Assembly: GCA_027014115.1 (NCBI GenBank)
Contig: JALWEJ010000054.1
Span: 1-35,762, forward strand
Origin: Desulfurellales bacterium
GTDB lineage: Bacteria > Campylobacterota_A > Desulfurellia > Desulfurellales > Hippeaceae
Reading direction: 5' to 3'
Length of the DNA: 35,762 bases
The number at the start of each line of letters is the position of its first letter. The first letter of the stretch is position 1. Of this stretch, positions 23,948-32,807 are shown in pieces. The translations under genes were made by a program, and so were the position numbers. The notes under the pieces were generated by a model, which had not been told where the DNA came from, searched no databases, and worked only from the letters and a program-made list of their open reading frames with translations.

Positions 23948-24858
23948 CAATAAATGGTATTGTAGATTTTTTTAAAAACAAAAGATGGATTTTTGATATA
24001 ATTGTTATATCTATCTGTGTATATTTTTTGGCATTGACTTTTGTTTTAATAATCAGCAGCAAGATTCCTTCTTTTGAAGCAAGAAAGGACAGCATAAAGC
24101 AAAAAATTATTAAAAAAAATACACAAAAACCACAAAAGGCTTTGTTTTTTTCTTATTTTTCACCAATAATACAGAGGGATTTGTTTAATTCGAAAGTGAT
24201 AAGAACGGTCCAAAAAAAGCCAAAAGCTGTTATTGTTGAAAATATACCCGTATCTCAAAGACTGGGCTTAAAGCTTGTGGGCACCATAGTTGGAGACCCG
24301 ACAAATCTAAGCAGAGCGATAGTCTATAGCTCGAAAAACGGAAAGTATGTCCTCTGGAAAATAAACGAAAAACTAAACGGTGCAACGCTTGAGAGGGTTT
24401 TGAGAGACCAGGTAATTGTTGATGTTAACGGCAAAAAAGAGCGCCTTGTAACAAAGGCAGAACCACACTCAAAAGAGTTTCAAAAAAGACTGAGTATAAC
24501 AAATACGCACGGAGAAAGCATTGTAAAATCAAAAAGCGGTGATTCTGTTTATACACTATCAAGGGATGAAATAAATAAGGCTTTTAATGATTTGCCGTCT
24601 TTGTTGTCTGGCGCAACAGCTGTTCCCTACAGAAGAAACGGCATTTCAGGTTTTATCTTAAGAGATGTTAGGCCAAACAGCATTTATTCAAAAGTGGGAC
24701 TGAAAAGAGGCGATGTTATAGTTAGTGTTAACGGCCATGCTTTGAGAAATACTTCACAGCTTATGCAGCTTTATAATGATATAAGGAATCAGTCGGAAGT
24801 AAAAATGAATATAGTCAGACATAATCAAAAAAAGGTTCTTACTTACTATTTAGAATGA
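23938..24858 (+). CDS. gspC: T2SS inner-membrane coupling protein GspC
   Basis: A 306-residue bitopic inner-membrane protein that links the inner-membrane platform to the GspD secretin. A short cytoplasmic start is followed by a TM segment (about residues 18-40). The periplasmic homology region begins around FFSYFSPIIQRDLFNSK (~67) and includes RLGLKLVGTIVGDPTNLSRA (~105). A C-terminal PDZ domain has SGFILRDVRPNSIYSKVGL and KRGDVIVSVNGHALRN (~238-275). This matches the PDZ form of GspC rather than the coiled-coil PulC variant. It starts within the end of the TPR lipoprotein gene and precedes gspD by 12 bases. Confidence 0.9.
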   Translation: MSIAINGIVDFFKNKRWIFDIIVISICVYFLALTFVLIISSKIPSFEARKDSIKQKIIKKNTQKPQKALFFSYFSPIIQRDLFNSKVIRTVQKKPKAVIVENIPVSQRLGLKLVGTIVGDPTNLSRAIVYSSKNGKYVLWKINEKLNGATLERVLRDQVIVDVNGKKERLVTKAEPHSKEFQKRLSITNTHGESIVKSKSGDSVYTLSRDEINKAFNDLPSLLSGATAVPYRRNGISGFILRDVRPNSIYSKVGLKRGDVIVSVNGHALRNTSQLMQLYNDIRNQSEVKMNIVRHNQKKVLTYYLE

Positions 24859-24870
24859 TGGAGATGTATT

Positions 24871-26928
24871 ATGAAAAGTATTTATAAAGTATCCGCAGGA
24901 GTTTTTTTTCTGTTGATTGTTTTTTTGTTTAACTCTTATGCTGTAGACAACAAAACTGCCAATATTAAGCAGTCTAAAAAAAATGTTCAAACAAAAGTGT
25001 CTCAGGAAAAAAAGGTGCTCAAATTTAAAACGGTAAATAAACATGAGCCTACAATAGCCATAGATTTTAACGATGTGGATTTGAGAACATTTATAAAATT
25101 TATGAGTGAGATGACCGGTAAAAATTTTATAGTAAGCAGCAGTGTCAGACCAAAAAAAATCACAATTATTTCACCGAAACCTGTTAGTCTTGACGAAGCA
25201 TATAAGGTTTTTGAGTCCACGCTTGAAGCATACGGATATACGCTTATTCCTGTTAACCATGTTATAAAAATAGTGCCGTCTGTGGAAGCAAAGAGAAAAC
25301 CTTTGTTTGTTTATAAAGGTCACAAAAAAAACAGTGAAGATAAGTTTATGGTTCAGATAATCAAACTAAAATGGGCAAAAGAGGCTGATGTTAGAAGGGC
25401 TGTTGCTTCATTTGTTTCAAGGGAAGGTATGATTACTGGATATGCTCCAACAAACATTATTATAATAGCCGATTTTAAATCAAATATAGATAAGCTGTAC
25501 GATATAATACAAAGCATTGATGTGCCTTCGCAGCAAAACAAGATAAAGGTTATAAAGCTCAATAATGCAAATGCAGAAGATGTCTCAAGGGATCTAAAAA
25601 CAATTTTTTCTGCACTTATAAAAGAAAAAATAAAAGAGGGTAAACATGTAACATTTGTTGTTGTCCCGTATAAAAGGCTGAATTCCATAATGATTTTAAC
25701 CAACAATGAGCTTTTAAACAAAGTGGAGGGGATTATATCAAAAATAGACCAACCTATTAGCTCTGATAAGGGCAACATACATGTTGTAAAACTAAACAAT
25801 GCAAATGCCGCTGAACTTGCGGGCGTTTTGGATAAGCTTGTCGGTGCGAAGATTTCCACGGTTAAAGGAAAAACGGGCAAAGCTATAATATCCAAAGAGA
25901 CAAAAATTGTTGCCGATAAATCTACAAATTCACTTATTATAACTGCATCCAAACAAGAGTTTGATAAGATTGAAAGCATTATAAAAAAATTGGATGTGCC
26001 GAGAAAAGAGGTGTTTGTAGAGGCTGTTATAATGGAGGTGAGCAACGACAATACTCTGAACTTTGGCATAAATTGGCAGGGCGGTGGAAGCCCCGGCAGC
26101 GGAAGCAGTAAAAGCGTTATGTTTGGTGCTGCAAACGGAGTTGTCGGAAGCACATTTGCAGAGATTAAAAAGAGACTACTTTTGTCTAGTTCTGGTTTGG
26201 CTTTTGGGGTTTTGGCATTTCCTTTTACCTACGATGCAAATGGAAACGGCATTATAGACCCAAGTGAACATTATTTTAGTCTTGGCTCTTTTATAGATGC
26301 TGCAAAGAACAGCAACAGTGTAAATATAGTCTCAACACCCCAATTAACTGTTATGGAGAATGAAGAGGCAAGTGTTGTTGTTGCTGAAAACAGACCTTTC
26401 CAGACAAAAGTTGAGATTGGTGATAAAAACGATTATGCAAACTATGAATACAAAAACATAGGTGTTACGCTTAAAATAACACCCCAAATCAATGAAGACG
26501 GATATGTAAAACTCAAACTCTACCAAGAAGTCAGTAGGGTTGACGAAACAACAGTGGGTAATACCATATATGCGCTAAGGCCTATCACAAAACAGAGAAC
26601 AGTCGAAACAACCGTTAGCGTAAAAGACGGAGATACAGCTGTTATTGCAGGATTGATAGAGGATAAAACAGCTCAGCACAACAGTAAGGTGCCTGTGCTC
26701 GGCGATATCCCTGTTGCTGGTAATCTGTTTAAAAATAGAAGAAAAGTCTCGAGCAAAAAGAATCTTATTATTTTTGTGACGCCTCATATAATTAAAACAG
26801 CCGAAGATATGAGAAAGCTGTACTTTAAAAAAGCCAAATATATGTATAGGTTGAAATATGATATAAAGGGTAATGCAGAGCCTGTGGGTAAGGGATTGTA
26901 CATACCCCCTGCTGAATTTTTTAATTAG
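24871..26928 (+). CDS. gspD: T2SS secretin GspD
   Basis: A 685-residue outer-membrane secretin that forms the exit channel. Signal peptide at residues 1-24 (MKSIYKVSAGVFFLLIVFLF then NSYA). N0 lies around 60-137 (IAIDFNDVDLRTFIKFMSEM). N1, N2 and N3 occupy roughly 150-380, each with an IKLNNANA- or KLKWAKE-type start. The secretin barrel begins near VEAVIMEVS and ends VPVLGDIPVAGNLFKNRRKV, SSKKNLIIFVTPHIIKTAED. A Gly/Ser-rich stretch (GGGSPGSGSSKS) is in the usual cap/gate-adjacent position. About 45 residues follow the barrel and could be a pilotin-binding tail. GGAG seven bases upstream fixes the ATG. Length is typical. Confidence 0.95.
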   Translation: MKSIYKVSAGVFFLLIVFLFNSYAVDNKTANIKQSKKNVQTKVSQEKKVLKFKTVNKHEPTIAIDFNDVDLRTFIKFMSEMTGKNFIVSSSVRPKKITIISPKPVSLDEAYKVFESTLEAYGYTLIPVNHVIKIVPSVEAKRKPLFVYKGHKKNSEDKFMVQIIKLKWAKEADVRRAVASFVSREGMITGYAPTNIIIIADFKSNIDKLYDIIQSIDVPSQQNKIKVIKLNNANAEDVSRDLKTIFSALIKEKIKEGKHVTFVVVPYKRLNSIMILTNNELLNKVEGIISKIDQPISSDKGNIHVVKLNNANAAELAGVLDKLVGAKISTVKGKTGKAIISKETKIVADKSTNSLIITASKQEFDKIESIIKKLDVPRKEVFVEAVIMEVSNDNTLNFGINWQGGGSPGSGSSKSVMFGAANGVVGSTFAEIKKRLLLSSSGLAFGVLAFPFTYDANGNGIIDPSEHYFSLGSFIDAAKNSNSVNIVSTPQLTVMENEEASVVVAENRPFQTKVEIGDKNDYANYEYKNIGVTLKITPQINEDGYVKLKLYQEVSRVDETTVGNTIYALRPITKQRTVETTVSVKDGDTAVIAGLIEDKTAQHNSKVPVLGDIPVAGNLFKNRRKVSSKKNLIIFVTPHIIKTAEDMRKLYFKKAKYMYRLKYDIKGNAEPVGKGLYIPPAEFFN

Positions 26929-26939
26929 ATTGGCATTTG

Positions 26940-28619
26940 ATGGATATATTAACTATTTTGATAAATGACGGAATTATAGATAAAGTTGATATAAAAGCGG
27001 AATGTTTGGATAAAGAGTGTTCGTGGGAAGATATAAAAGCCCTAATGCGCAAAAAAAATATAAGCGAAAACAAGCTTTTAAAAACTGTTTCTAAATATAC
27101 AGGCTTTGAGTTTTACGAATCAATTTTAACAGAAGAAATTGATGTTGAACTTCTAAAAGACATATCCATTCATTATTTAAAAAAACACAAGGTTTTTCCC
27201 TTTGGTAAAAACGGTGAAATTAAGGTTGCAGTTAATGACCCATCGGTTGTTGAGCCTCTTGATGATTTGAGTATTATTTTTAAATGTGATGTTGTACCTG
27301 TTCTTGTGCCTGAAAACGAAATCAATGCTGCCATAAACAGGGCATATGGAGAGGTTCAGGAGGATACAGATGCAATAATACAGACCATAGAGGATGATAG
27401 CCAATACTCTCTTGATGAGATAGATGAGTCTGCTGACATATTATACGATACATCCGATGCGCCTGTGATAAAACTTGTAAACAGTATTTTAACTCAAGCT
27501 GTAAAGAGCAAAGCGAGTGATATACATATAGAGCCTTATTTGAAAGATGTTATAGTCAGATACAGAATAGACGGCATTTTATATCAGAAACTGACGCTCT
27601 CAAAGAGGCTACACTCTGCCATTGTTTCTAGAATTAAGATTATGTCCGAGCTTAACATAGCAGAAAAACGTGTGCCTCAAGATGGACGTATTGAGGTAAA
27701 AATTGGTGATAGAGATATAGATTTAAGGGTTTCAACAATCCCTACAGCCTTTGGCGAGCGTGTTGTGTTGAGACTGCTTGAAAAAGGTGGAAGGCTTTTA
27801 ACTCTTGAGGATATTATAAAAAACAACGAGCTGCTGACAGAGATAAAACAGCTCATAAAGATATCTCACGGCATGGTTTTGGTAACAGGTCCTACGGGTT
27901 CAGGCAAAACAACAACTCTGTATGCCGCTTTAAATGAAATTAATACACCCGATAAAAATATACTCACAATAGAAGATCCGATAGAATATCAATTGAACGG
28001 CATAGGTCAGATGCAGGTAAATACTAAAACCGGATTTACATTTGCAAACGGTTTGAGGGCTATGGTTAGACAAGATCCCGATGTTATTCTTGTCGGTGAA
28101 ATAAGAGATAGGGAGACAGCCGAAATTGCTATCCAGGCAGCTCTGACGGGGCATCTTGTTTTTTCTACACTACACACAAACGATGCGCCAAGCGCCATTA
28201 CCAGACTAGTCGATATGGGCATTGAACCTTTTTTGGTATCTTCTTCTGTTAGAGCCATTTTTGCGCAGCGGTTGATAAGACTGTTGTGCAGCAACTGTAA
28301 AGAACCGTATGCACCAAGCGGTGCTGATATAGAAAAAATGGGATTGGGTAGAGACTATTTTGCGAATAAAGTGATATATAAATCTATAGGCTGCAGTCAG
28401 TGTATATATACAGGTTTTAAAGGCAGAGCCGCCATATTTGAATTTATGAAAATGACAGACGGTATCCAATCGTTGATTTTGAAAACCTCAGATTCCAATG
28501 CAATCAAAAAACTTGCCGTATCTCAAGGCATGAAAACTCTGAAAGAATACGGTATGGAAAACTTTGTAGCAAACGGCCTCTCTTCTCTTGATGAGGTTTT
28601 AAGGGTAACAGAGGTTTGA
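26940..28619 (+). CDS. gspE: T2SS assembly ATPase GspE
   Basis: A 559-residue cytoplasmic hexameric ATPase that drives pseudopilus assembly. Residues 1-140 are the N-terminal GspL-binding domains (MshEN-like). APVIKLVNSILTQAVKSKAS and DIHIEP open the N2 domain. Walker A GPTGSGKT (about 317-324), Asp box LTIEDPIEYQ, Walker B ILVGEIRD (~383) and His box HLVFSTLHTNDAPSA (~405) are all present. The zinc tetracysteine is CSNC then CSQC (about C450, C453, C485, C488), with a normal spacing. ATG 26940 is preferred to the TTG before it. gspF starts four bases after its stop. Confidence 0.96.
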   Translation: MDILTILINDGIIDKVDIKAECLDKECSWEDIKALMRKKNISENKLLKTVSKYTGFEFYESILTEEIDVELLKDISIHYLKKHKVFPFGKNGEIKVAVNDPSVVEPLDDLSIIFKCDVVPVLVPENEINAAINRAYGEVQEDTDAIIQTIEDDSQYSLDEIDESADILYDTSDAPVIKLVNSILTQAVKSKASDIHIEPYLKDVIVRYRIDGILYQKLTLSKRLHSAIVSRIKIMSELNIAEKRVPQDGRIEVKIGDRDIDLRVSTIPTAFGERVVLRLLEKGGRLLTLEDIIKNNELLTEIKQLIKISHGMVLVTGPTGSGKTTTLYAALNEINTPDKNILTIEDPIEYQLNGIGQMQVNTKTGFTFANGLRAMVRQDPDVILVGEIRDRETAEIAIQAALTGHLVFSTLHTNDAPSAITRLVDMGIEPFLVSSSVRAIFAQRLIRLLCSNCKEPYAPSGADIEKMGLGRDYFANKVIYKSIGCSQCIYTGFKGRAAIFEFMKMTDGIQSLILKTSDSNAIKKLAVSQGMKTLKEYGMENFVANGLSSLDEVLRVTEV

Positions 28620-28623
28620 TTCT

Positions 28624-29847
28624 ATGCCGGTATACGAATATAAAGCCCTAACTCAAAAAGGAAAAACCAAAACAGGCATCATAGACGCCCAAAGCAAAAA
28701 AGAAGCAAAAGAAAAGATTAAGTCAATGGAATTATACCCTGTTGAGGTTGAAATTTCGAGCTCAGAAGATGTAGATGGTGTAAAAAAGGGATTTTCCTTG
28801 CCAACATTTGCTTCGGTTAATAAAACCGAATTTATATACACAATAAGACAGATTGCAACATTGATTTCTGCTGGTGTTACATTGGATGAAACGCTGTCAA
28901 CTGTTGTTCAGCAAACAAGAAATGCTCCGCTTAAGAGGGTTTTGACTCAGATTCTGGGAAGTGTGAGAGAGGGCTCTTCATTGTCTGATGCTCTAAAAAA
29001 ACATCCACGGGTATTTTCAAAAACCTTTTGTGCAATGGTTGTTGCTGGTGAATCATCTGGCACGCTTGAGTTTGTGCTTGAACAGCTTGCCACATTTTTG
29101 GAACAGCAAGAAGAGTACAGAAAAAAAATGAGGTCGGCTTTAGTCTATCCTATCTTTATCCTTGTTGTGGGTATAACCGTTTTATTTTTTCTGTTGAGCT
29201 TTGTTGTACCTAAGGTTGTTTCTCTGTTTTCTGATTTCAATACGGTTTTACCTCTGCCTACAAGAATATTGATTGCAGTAAGCGATTTCAGTAAAAGTTA
29301 TTGGTGGGTTGTTTTGGGATTTGTGATTGTAGGTGCTGCTGGGTTTAAGTTTTGGGTAAAAACCTCCAAGGGTAAAACGATTGTTCATTCGTTTTTGTTG
29401 AATGTGCCTCTTGTTGGAGAGTTAATTATAAAAAATACATTTGCCAAGTTCGCAAATACATTGGGAACACTTCTGAAAAACGGTGTGCCGCTTGTTGACA
29501 GTATAAATATAGTAAGCAACCTTATTTCCAATACAATTATCAAATCGGCCATAGACGATGTAAAAGAGCAGCTTACAGAGGGTGTTTCTTTATCGGATGC
29601 TATGAAAAAATATGATTTTATACCGGGCTCTTTAATTCAGATGATTTCTGCGGGAGAAAAATCCGGAGAAGTCGAGGAACTTTTGTTTAAAATAGGTTAT
29701 AGTTACGAAAGAGAGTTTGACTCAAAGCTGCAGGTTTTGACTTCAATGGTTGAGCCTATGCTTATACTTATTTTGGGCGGTGTTGTGGGTTTTGTTGTGA
29801 TGGCAACACTGCTGCCGATTTTTGAGATGAGTCAACTTGTAAAATAA
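28624..29847 (+). CDS. gspF: T2SS inner-membrane platform protein GspF
   Basis: A 407-residue polytopic protein at the centre of the inner-membrane platform. The N-terminal YEYKALTQKGKTKTGIIDAQ is standard for GspF/PilC. Two repeated cytoplasmic domains, RQIATLISAGVTLDETLSTV (~75) and FANTLGTLLKNGVPLVDSIN (~277), each end in a segment of the SGxLxxxL type (SSGTLEFVLEQLATFLEQQE and AGEKSGEVEELLFKIGYSYE). TM segments lie near residues 172-195, 221-243 and 376-399. Full length. It is followed after 18 bases by gspG, whose RBS is the strongest in the operon. Confidence 0.95.
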   Translation: MPVYEYKALTQKGKTKTGIIDAQSKKEAKEKIKSMELYPVEVEISSSEDVDGVKKGFSLPTFASVNKTEFIYTIRQIATLISAGVTLDETLSTVVQQTRNAPLKRVLTQILGSVREGSSLSDALKKHPRVFSKTFCAMVVAGESSGTLEFVLEQLATFLEQQEEYRKKMRSALVYPIFILVVGITVLFFLLSFVVPKVVSLFSDFNTVLPLPTRILIAVSDFSKSYWWVVLGFVIVGAAGFKFWVKTSKGKTIVHSFLLNVPLVGELIIKNTFAKFANTLGTLLKNGVPLVDSINIVSNLISNTIIKSAIDDVKEQLTEGVSLSDAMKKYDFIPGSLIQMISAGEKSGEVEELLFKIGYSYEREFDSKLQVLTSMVEPMLILILGGVVGFVVMATLLPIFEMSQLVK

Positions 29848-29865
29848 TAGTTTTTAGGGGGATTT

Positions 29866-30288
29866 ATGAAAAACAGAGGATTTACGCTCATTGAACTTAT
29901 GATAGTTATAGTTATTTTGGGTATCTTGGCTGGTATTGTTGTTCCAAGGCTTATGAGTGAACCCGATAAAGCAAGGGTGGTAAAGGCAAAGATGCAGATT
30001 CAAAACCTATCTGTTGCCGTTAAAAAGTTCAAGATGGACAACGGGTTTTATCCGACAACAGAACAGGGATTGGATGCGCTTGTAACAAAACCGTCTATAG
30101 GAAAAATACCAAGCCATTATCCACCGCACGGCTATATATCAAAGGTTCCAAAAGATCCGTGGGGCAATCCTTATATTTACATATCGCCAGGTGAACATGC
30201 AGATTTCGAAATTATTTCATTAGGAGCAGACGGAAAGGAAGGTGGAGAAGGCTACGACAAAGATATAAAGAGCTATGAGTTGGAATAA
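29866..30288 (+). CDS. gspG: T2SS major pseudopilin GspG
   Basis: A 140-residue major pseudopilin. The prepilin leader is MKNRG and cleavage before Phe gives [20 protein letters not shown] with Glu at +5. The globular part has [15 protein letters not shown], a [18 protein letters not shown] block and [17 protein letters not shown], the conserved calcium-binding loop. AGGGGG four bases before the ATG is the strongest Shine-Dalgarno in the operon, consistent with the need for more copies of this subunit. It overlaps gspH by 14 bases. A prepilin peptidase (GspO) must process it, but no gene for that enzyme is in the window. Confidence 0.97.
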   Translation: MKNRGFTLIELMIVIVILGILAGIVVPRLMSEPDKARVVKAKMQIQNLSVAVKKFKMDNGFYPTTEQGLDALVTKPSIGKIPSHYPPHGYISKVPKDPWGNPYIYISPGEHADFEIISLGADGKEGGEGYDKDIKSYELE

Positions 30289-30751
30289 AAAAGATAATAT
30301 CCTCGGTTTTACGCTTATAGAGGTTGTCATAGTTTTATTTATCATTTCTGTTTTTGTAAGTTTTGGTATGCCGAAGTTTATGGATATGCTTTTTGAGTCG
30401 GATATATCACAAACGGTTAGAAAAATTGCCATGATTGTAAAACAGGAGAGGCTAAATTCTATAACGGAAAAACAGGAATCTGTGGTAATTTTTGACAAAA
30501 AAGCAAATGTTGTAAAATACTCAAATATATCAAACAAACAAGACAAACTGAAAATTATGAAACTTGACAATATTAAATTTACTTGTTCTTCACTCGAAGA
30601 AAGTGATAAAGACTCAGACATATGTAAAATAAATATATCACAAAACGGTTTGGCAACGCCTTGCCGAATAACTTTTTTTGGAAAAGGCAAAAGCTACACA
30701 ATAACAATCAAGCCGTTTATTATAAATATGGACATAACAGAAAGTGGATAA
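30275..30751 (+). CDS. gspH: T2SS minor pseudopilin GspH
   Basis: A 158-residue protein with a type IV prepilin-like N-terminus: leader [11 protein letters not shown], then [20 protein letters not shown] with Glu at +5. The rest is a soluble pilin-type domain with little sequence conservation, containing [20 protein letters not shown], which resembles the conserved helix and first strand of GspH/FimT. It starts inside the end of gspG and ends inside the start of gspI. The letter H is assigned by position between G and I and by the FimT-like pattern. Confidence 0.85.
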   Translation: MSWNKKDNILGFTLIEVVIVLFIISVFVSFGMPKFMDMLFESDISQTVRKIAMIVKQERLNSITEKQESVVIFDKKANVVKYSNISNKQDKLKIMKLDNIKFTCSSLEESDKDSDICKINISQNGLATPCRITFFGKGKSYTITIKPFIINMDITESG

Positions 30752-31103
30752 ACAAGGTTTTAGCCTTATTGAAATTCTGGTTGCGGTTGTTGTTATAGGC
30801 ATAGGTTTTGGTATTATACTTTTGACGACATCAAATGTTGAACAGTCGGCAATAAACAACAGTCGCGACATAAAAGGTTATTTTTTGGCTGATAATACAC
30901 TTAATCGGTATATTCTTGAAAAGGCATACGGAATCAATCTCAATAACACAGATGATGAAGAGAGCGGTTTTGATTTTGAGCAAGACAAAAATGATACATT
31001 TTATGACAAACTTGCCCTGTACTCCGTAAGTTTCAAAAAAGAATCTTTTTCAGGCGACGATTTTGAAATAACTGTTAAAAGATATGCCATCTCTAATGAA
31101 TAA
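30744..31103 (+). CDS. gspI: T2SS minor pseudopilin GspI
   Basis: A 119-residue pseudopilin starting with GTG inside the end of gspH. The leader MDKQG is very short, and the mature start FSLIEILVAVVVIGIGFGII has Glu at +5 and the small residues common in GspI. SNVEQSAINNSRDIKGYFLA and DNTLNRYILEKAYG match the GspI pattern of an Asn/Ala-rich helix before a small beta domain. GspI normally forms the tip core with J and K. It overlaps gspJ by eight bases. Confidence 0.85.
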   Translation: MDKQGFSLIEILVAVVVIGIGFGIILLTTSNVEQSAINNSRDIKGYFLADNTLNRYILEKAYGINLNNTDDEESGFDFEQDKNDTFYDKLALYSVSFKKESFSGDDFEITVKRYAISNE

Positions 31104-31776
31104 TAAAGCCTTTACTCTTATAGAACTGCTTGTTTCTGTAACTATAACGGCTGTTATTGTCGGTATTGTGTATGCTACATTTTTTAATGTTATGGATGTT
31201 TCAGAAAAGCTCAATAATTCGGGGGATTTGAATTATCAGGCCGTTATGTTTTTTGGTTTGATGGAGAAGGATTTGGATTCTTTGTATGCAGAACAGTTTG
31301 CAAAAAACACAAAAAACAAGAAAAAGAACGATTCAAAAAAAAGCAATCAGCCCTATTTTGTTATAAGAAGTATAGATTTGGAAAATCTGGATGAAGAAAA
31401 TCCGTTTTTAGAATTTTTTTCAACCTTTTCTTTAAACCCCAATGGCCATCCGCAGTTTATCATTAACAAAATATCCTACTTTATCAAAAAACAAAACACA
31501 AAAGATAAAAATATTCAAAGATTTTCAATAATAAGAAAAGAGCTCCCCTTTTCTGATATAAAATCAAAATTTAATGCTCTTGGCGTTGAAGTTGCCTGCA
31601 GTGTTGTAAAGATTAAAATAAAAGTTATTGATAAAGATTCCAATGAACAAGATGAATACGATTCAAGAAAGAATAAAAACAGATATCCTATTGCTTTGGA
31701 TTTTTCTCTTGAATTTAGTGGAAAATCAAAAAAACAGAGTTTTGAAAAACTGTTTATAATAGGTGTAAATAAGTAG
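31096..31776 (+). CDS. gspJ: T2SS minor pseudopilin GspJ
   Basis: A 226-residue pseudopilin (230 if the in-frame ATG at 31084 is used). The hydrophobic start FTLIELLVSVTITAVIVGIV has Glu at +5, and YATFFNVMDVSEKLNNSGDL follows as in GspJ. The residue before the cleavage site is Ala (MNNKA) where prepilin peptidases normally require Gly; this is unusual. The start lies in the end of gspI. A basic, Lys/Asn-rich insert (AKNTKNKKKNDSKKSN) lies near residues 70-85. The rest is a beta-rich domain. Its role is tip complex formation with GspI and GspK. Confidence 0.85.
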   Translation: MNNKAFTLIELLVSVTITAVIVGIVYATFFNVMDVSEKLNNSGDLNYQAVMFFGLMEKDLDSLYAEQFAKNTKNKKKNDSKKSNQPYFVIRSIDLENLDEENPFLEFFSTFSLNPNGHPQFIINKISYFIKKQNTKDKNIQRFSIIRKELPFSDIKSKFNALGVEVACSVVKIKIKVIDKDSNEQDEYDSRKNKNRYPIALDFSLEFSGKSKKQSFEKLFIIGVNK

Positions 31777-31783
31777 GCTGCTT

Positions 31784-32806
31784 ATGATAAAAACAGATAA
31801 AAACGGCGTTGTGCTCATACTTGTTCTGTTTCTTATAGCCATCTTAAGTGTTGTTGATGTTGAAATGCTGAAGGTGTCAAATATGGAAAATTCCATCTCG
31901 TCAATTGAGAAAGGCTATATTTTTTCATATAACGCCATAAAGAATTCTGAAGCCTTTGAAAAAGCGCTGTTGATAAAGGATGCAAGAGAAAATAAATACG
32001 ATTCTTTTTTTGATATTTGGTCTTTTGGTGAGAATGTGCATACATTGAACGGCTACGATAGAGAGCTGTTTGAAGGTGTAGATATTGATGTTGAGGATGA
32101 GTGTTCAAAATTTCCTATAAATTATATTTCAGACAACAAAACCGGACAAACATACAGGGATATACTTTTTAGGCTTTTGGTTAATAAACCCTTTAAACTT
32201 AAAGAAAAAAAGGCTGCCGAGATTGTTTTGTCTTTGTGGTATTGGATAGATAAAGAGGGTGTTGAAAAAAAATATCTTTCAAAACTGCCTGAGGGTGTGG
32301 ATAATATAGATACAAGCAAATTTTTTGCATCGGCTGTAAAAAATGCCCCCATGGATAATCTCGGTGAGCTTTTTCTAATAAAAACAATCGACAGCAAGCT
32401 GCTTTATCCTACAAAAAAAAGGCCTGGTCTGTTTGATTTGTTAACTACGTACTGTAAAAGCGGAAAGATAAATATAAACACTGCAAACAGATATATTATT
32501 GCTGCAGTTGTGCCTGATAGTGTATCGCAAGATGAGGCAGTTGAGTTTGCCGATTCTGTTATAAAATTTAGAAGCGATGAATTTCACAAAGATTTATTAA
32601 AAAACAGCGACTGGTATCAGACAAAGATGCCGGGTTTTAGTGATATTGTTCTGCCATCAGGCATTATTTCAACAAAAAGTGATGTTTTTCGGATGAAAAT
32701 TTGTTATAAAAATGCAAAACTGTCTGTCTGCGCGGTTGAGATTTTGGAAAGAAAGAAAGAAAAAGGTGGATATAAAATAAAAACTGTGTATAAAGAATTG
32801 TATTAA
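31784..32806 (+). CDS. gspK: T2SS minor pseudopilin GspK
   Basis: A 340-residue pseudopilin, the large tip subunit. Leader MIKTDKNG, then VVLILVLFLIAILSVVDVEM; the position +5 Glu is absent, as is normal for GspK. A large alpha domain is inserted in the pilin fold: YRDILFRLLVNKPFKLKEKK, LSLWYWIDKEGVEKKYL and NAPMDNLGELFLIKTIDSKL, then GKININTANRYIIAAVVPDS, the family's recognisable NINTA block. It begins seven bases after gspJ and is followed by gspL after one base. Full length. Confidence 0.92.
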   Translation: MIKTDKNGVVLILVLFLIAILSVVDVEMLKVSNMENSISSIEKGYIFSYNAIKNSEAFEKALLIKDARENKYDSFFDIWSFGENVHTLNGYDRELFEGVDIDVEDECSKFPINYISDNKTGQTYRDILFRLLVNKPFKLKEKKAAEIVLSLWYWIDKEGVEKKYLSKLPEGVDNIDTSKFFASAVKNAPMDNLGELFLIKTIDSKLLYPTKKRPGLFDLLTTYCKSGKININTANRYIIAAVVPDSVSQDEAVEFADSVIKFRSDEFHKDLLKNSDWYQTKMPGFSDIVLPSGIISTKSDVFRMKICYKNAKLSVCAVEILERKKEKGGYKIKTVYKELY

Positions 32807-32807
32807 T

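Noticed and set aside
25353-26153. 266-codon open frame on the minus strand inside gspD
   Set aside because: It is antisense to the well-conserved secretin, has no recognisable domain and arises from the codon bias of the real gene.
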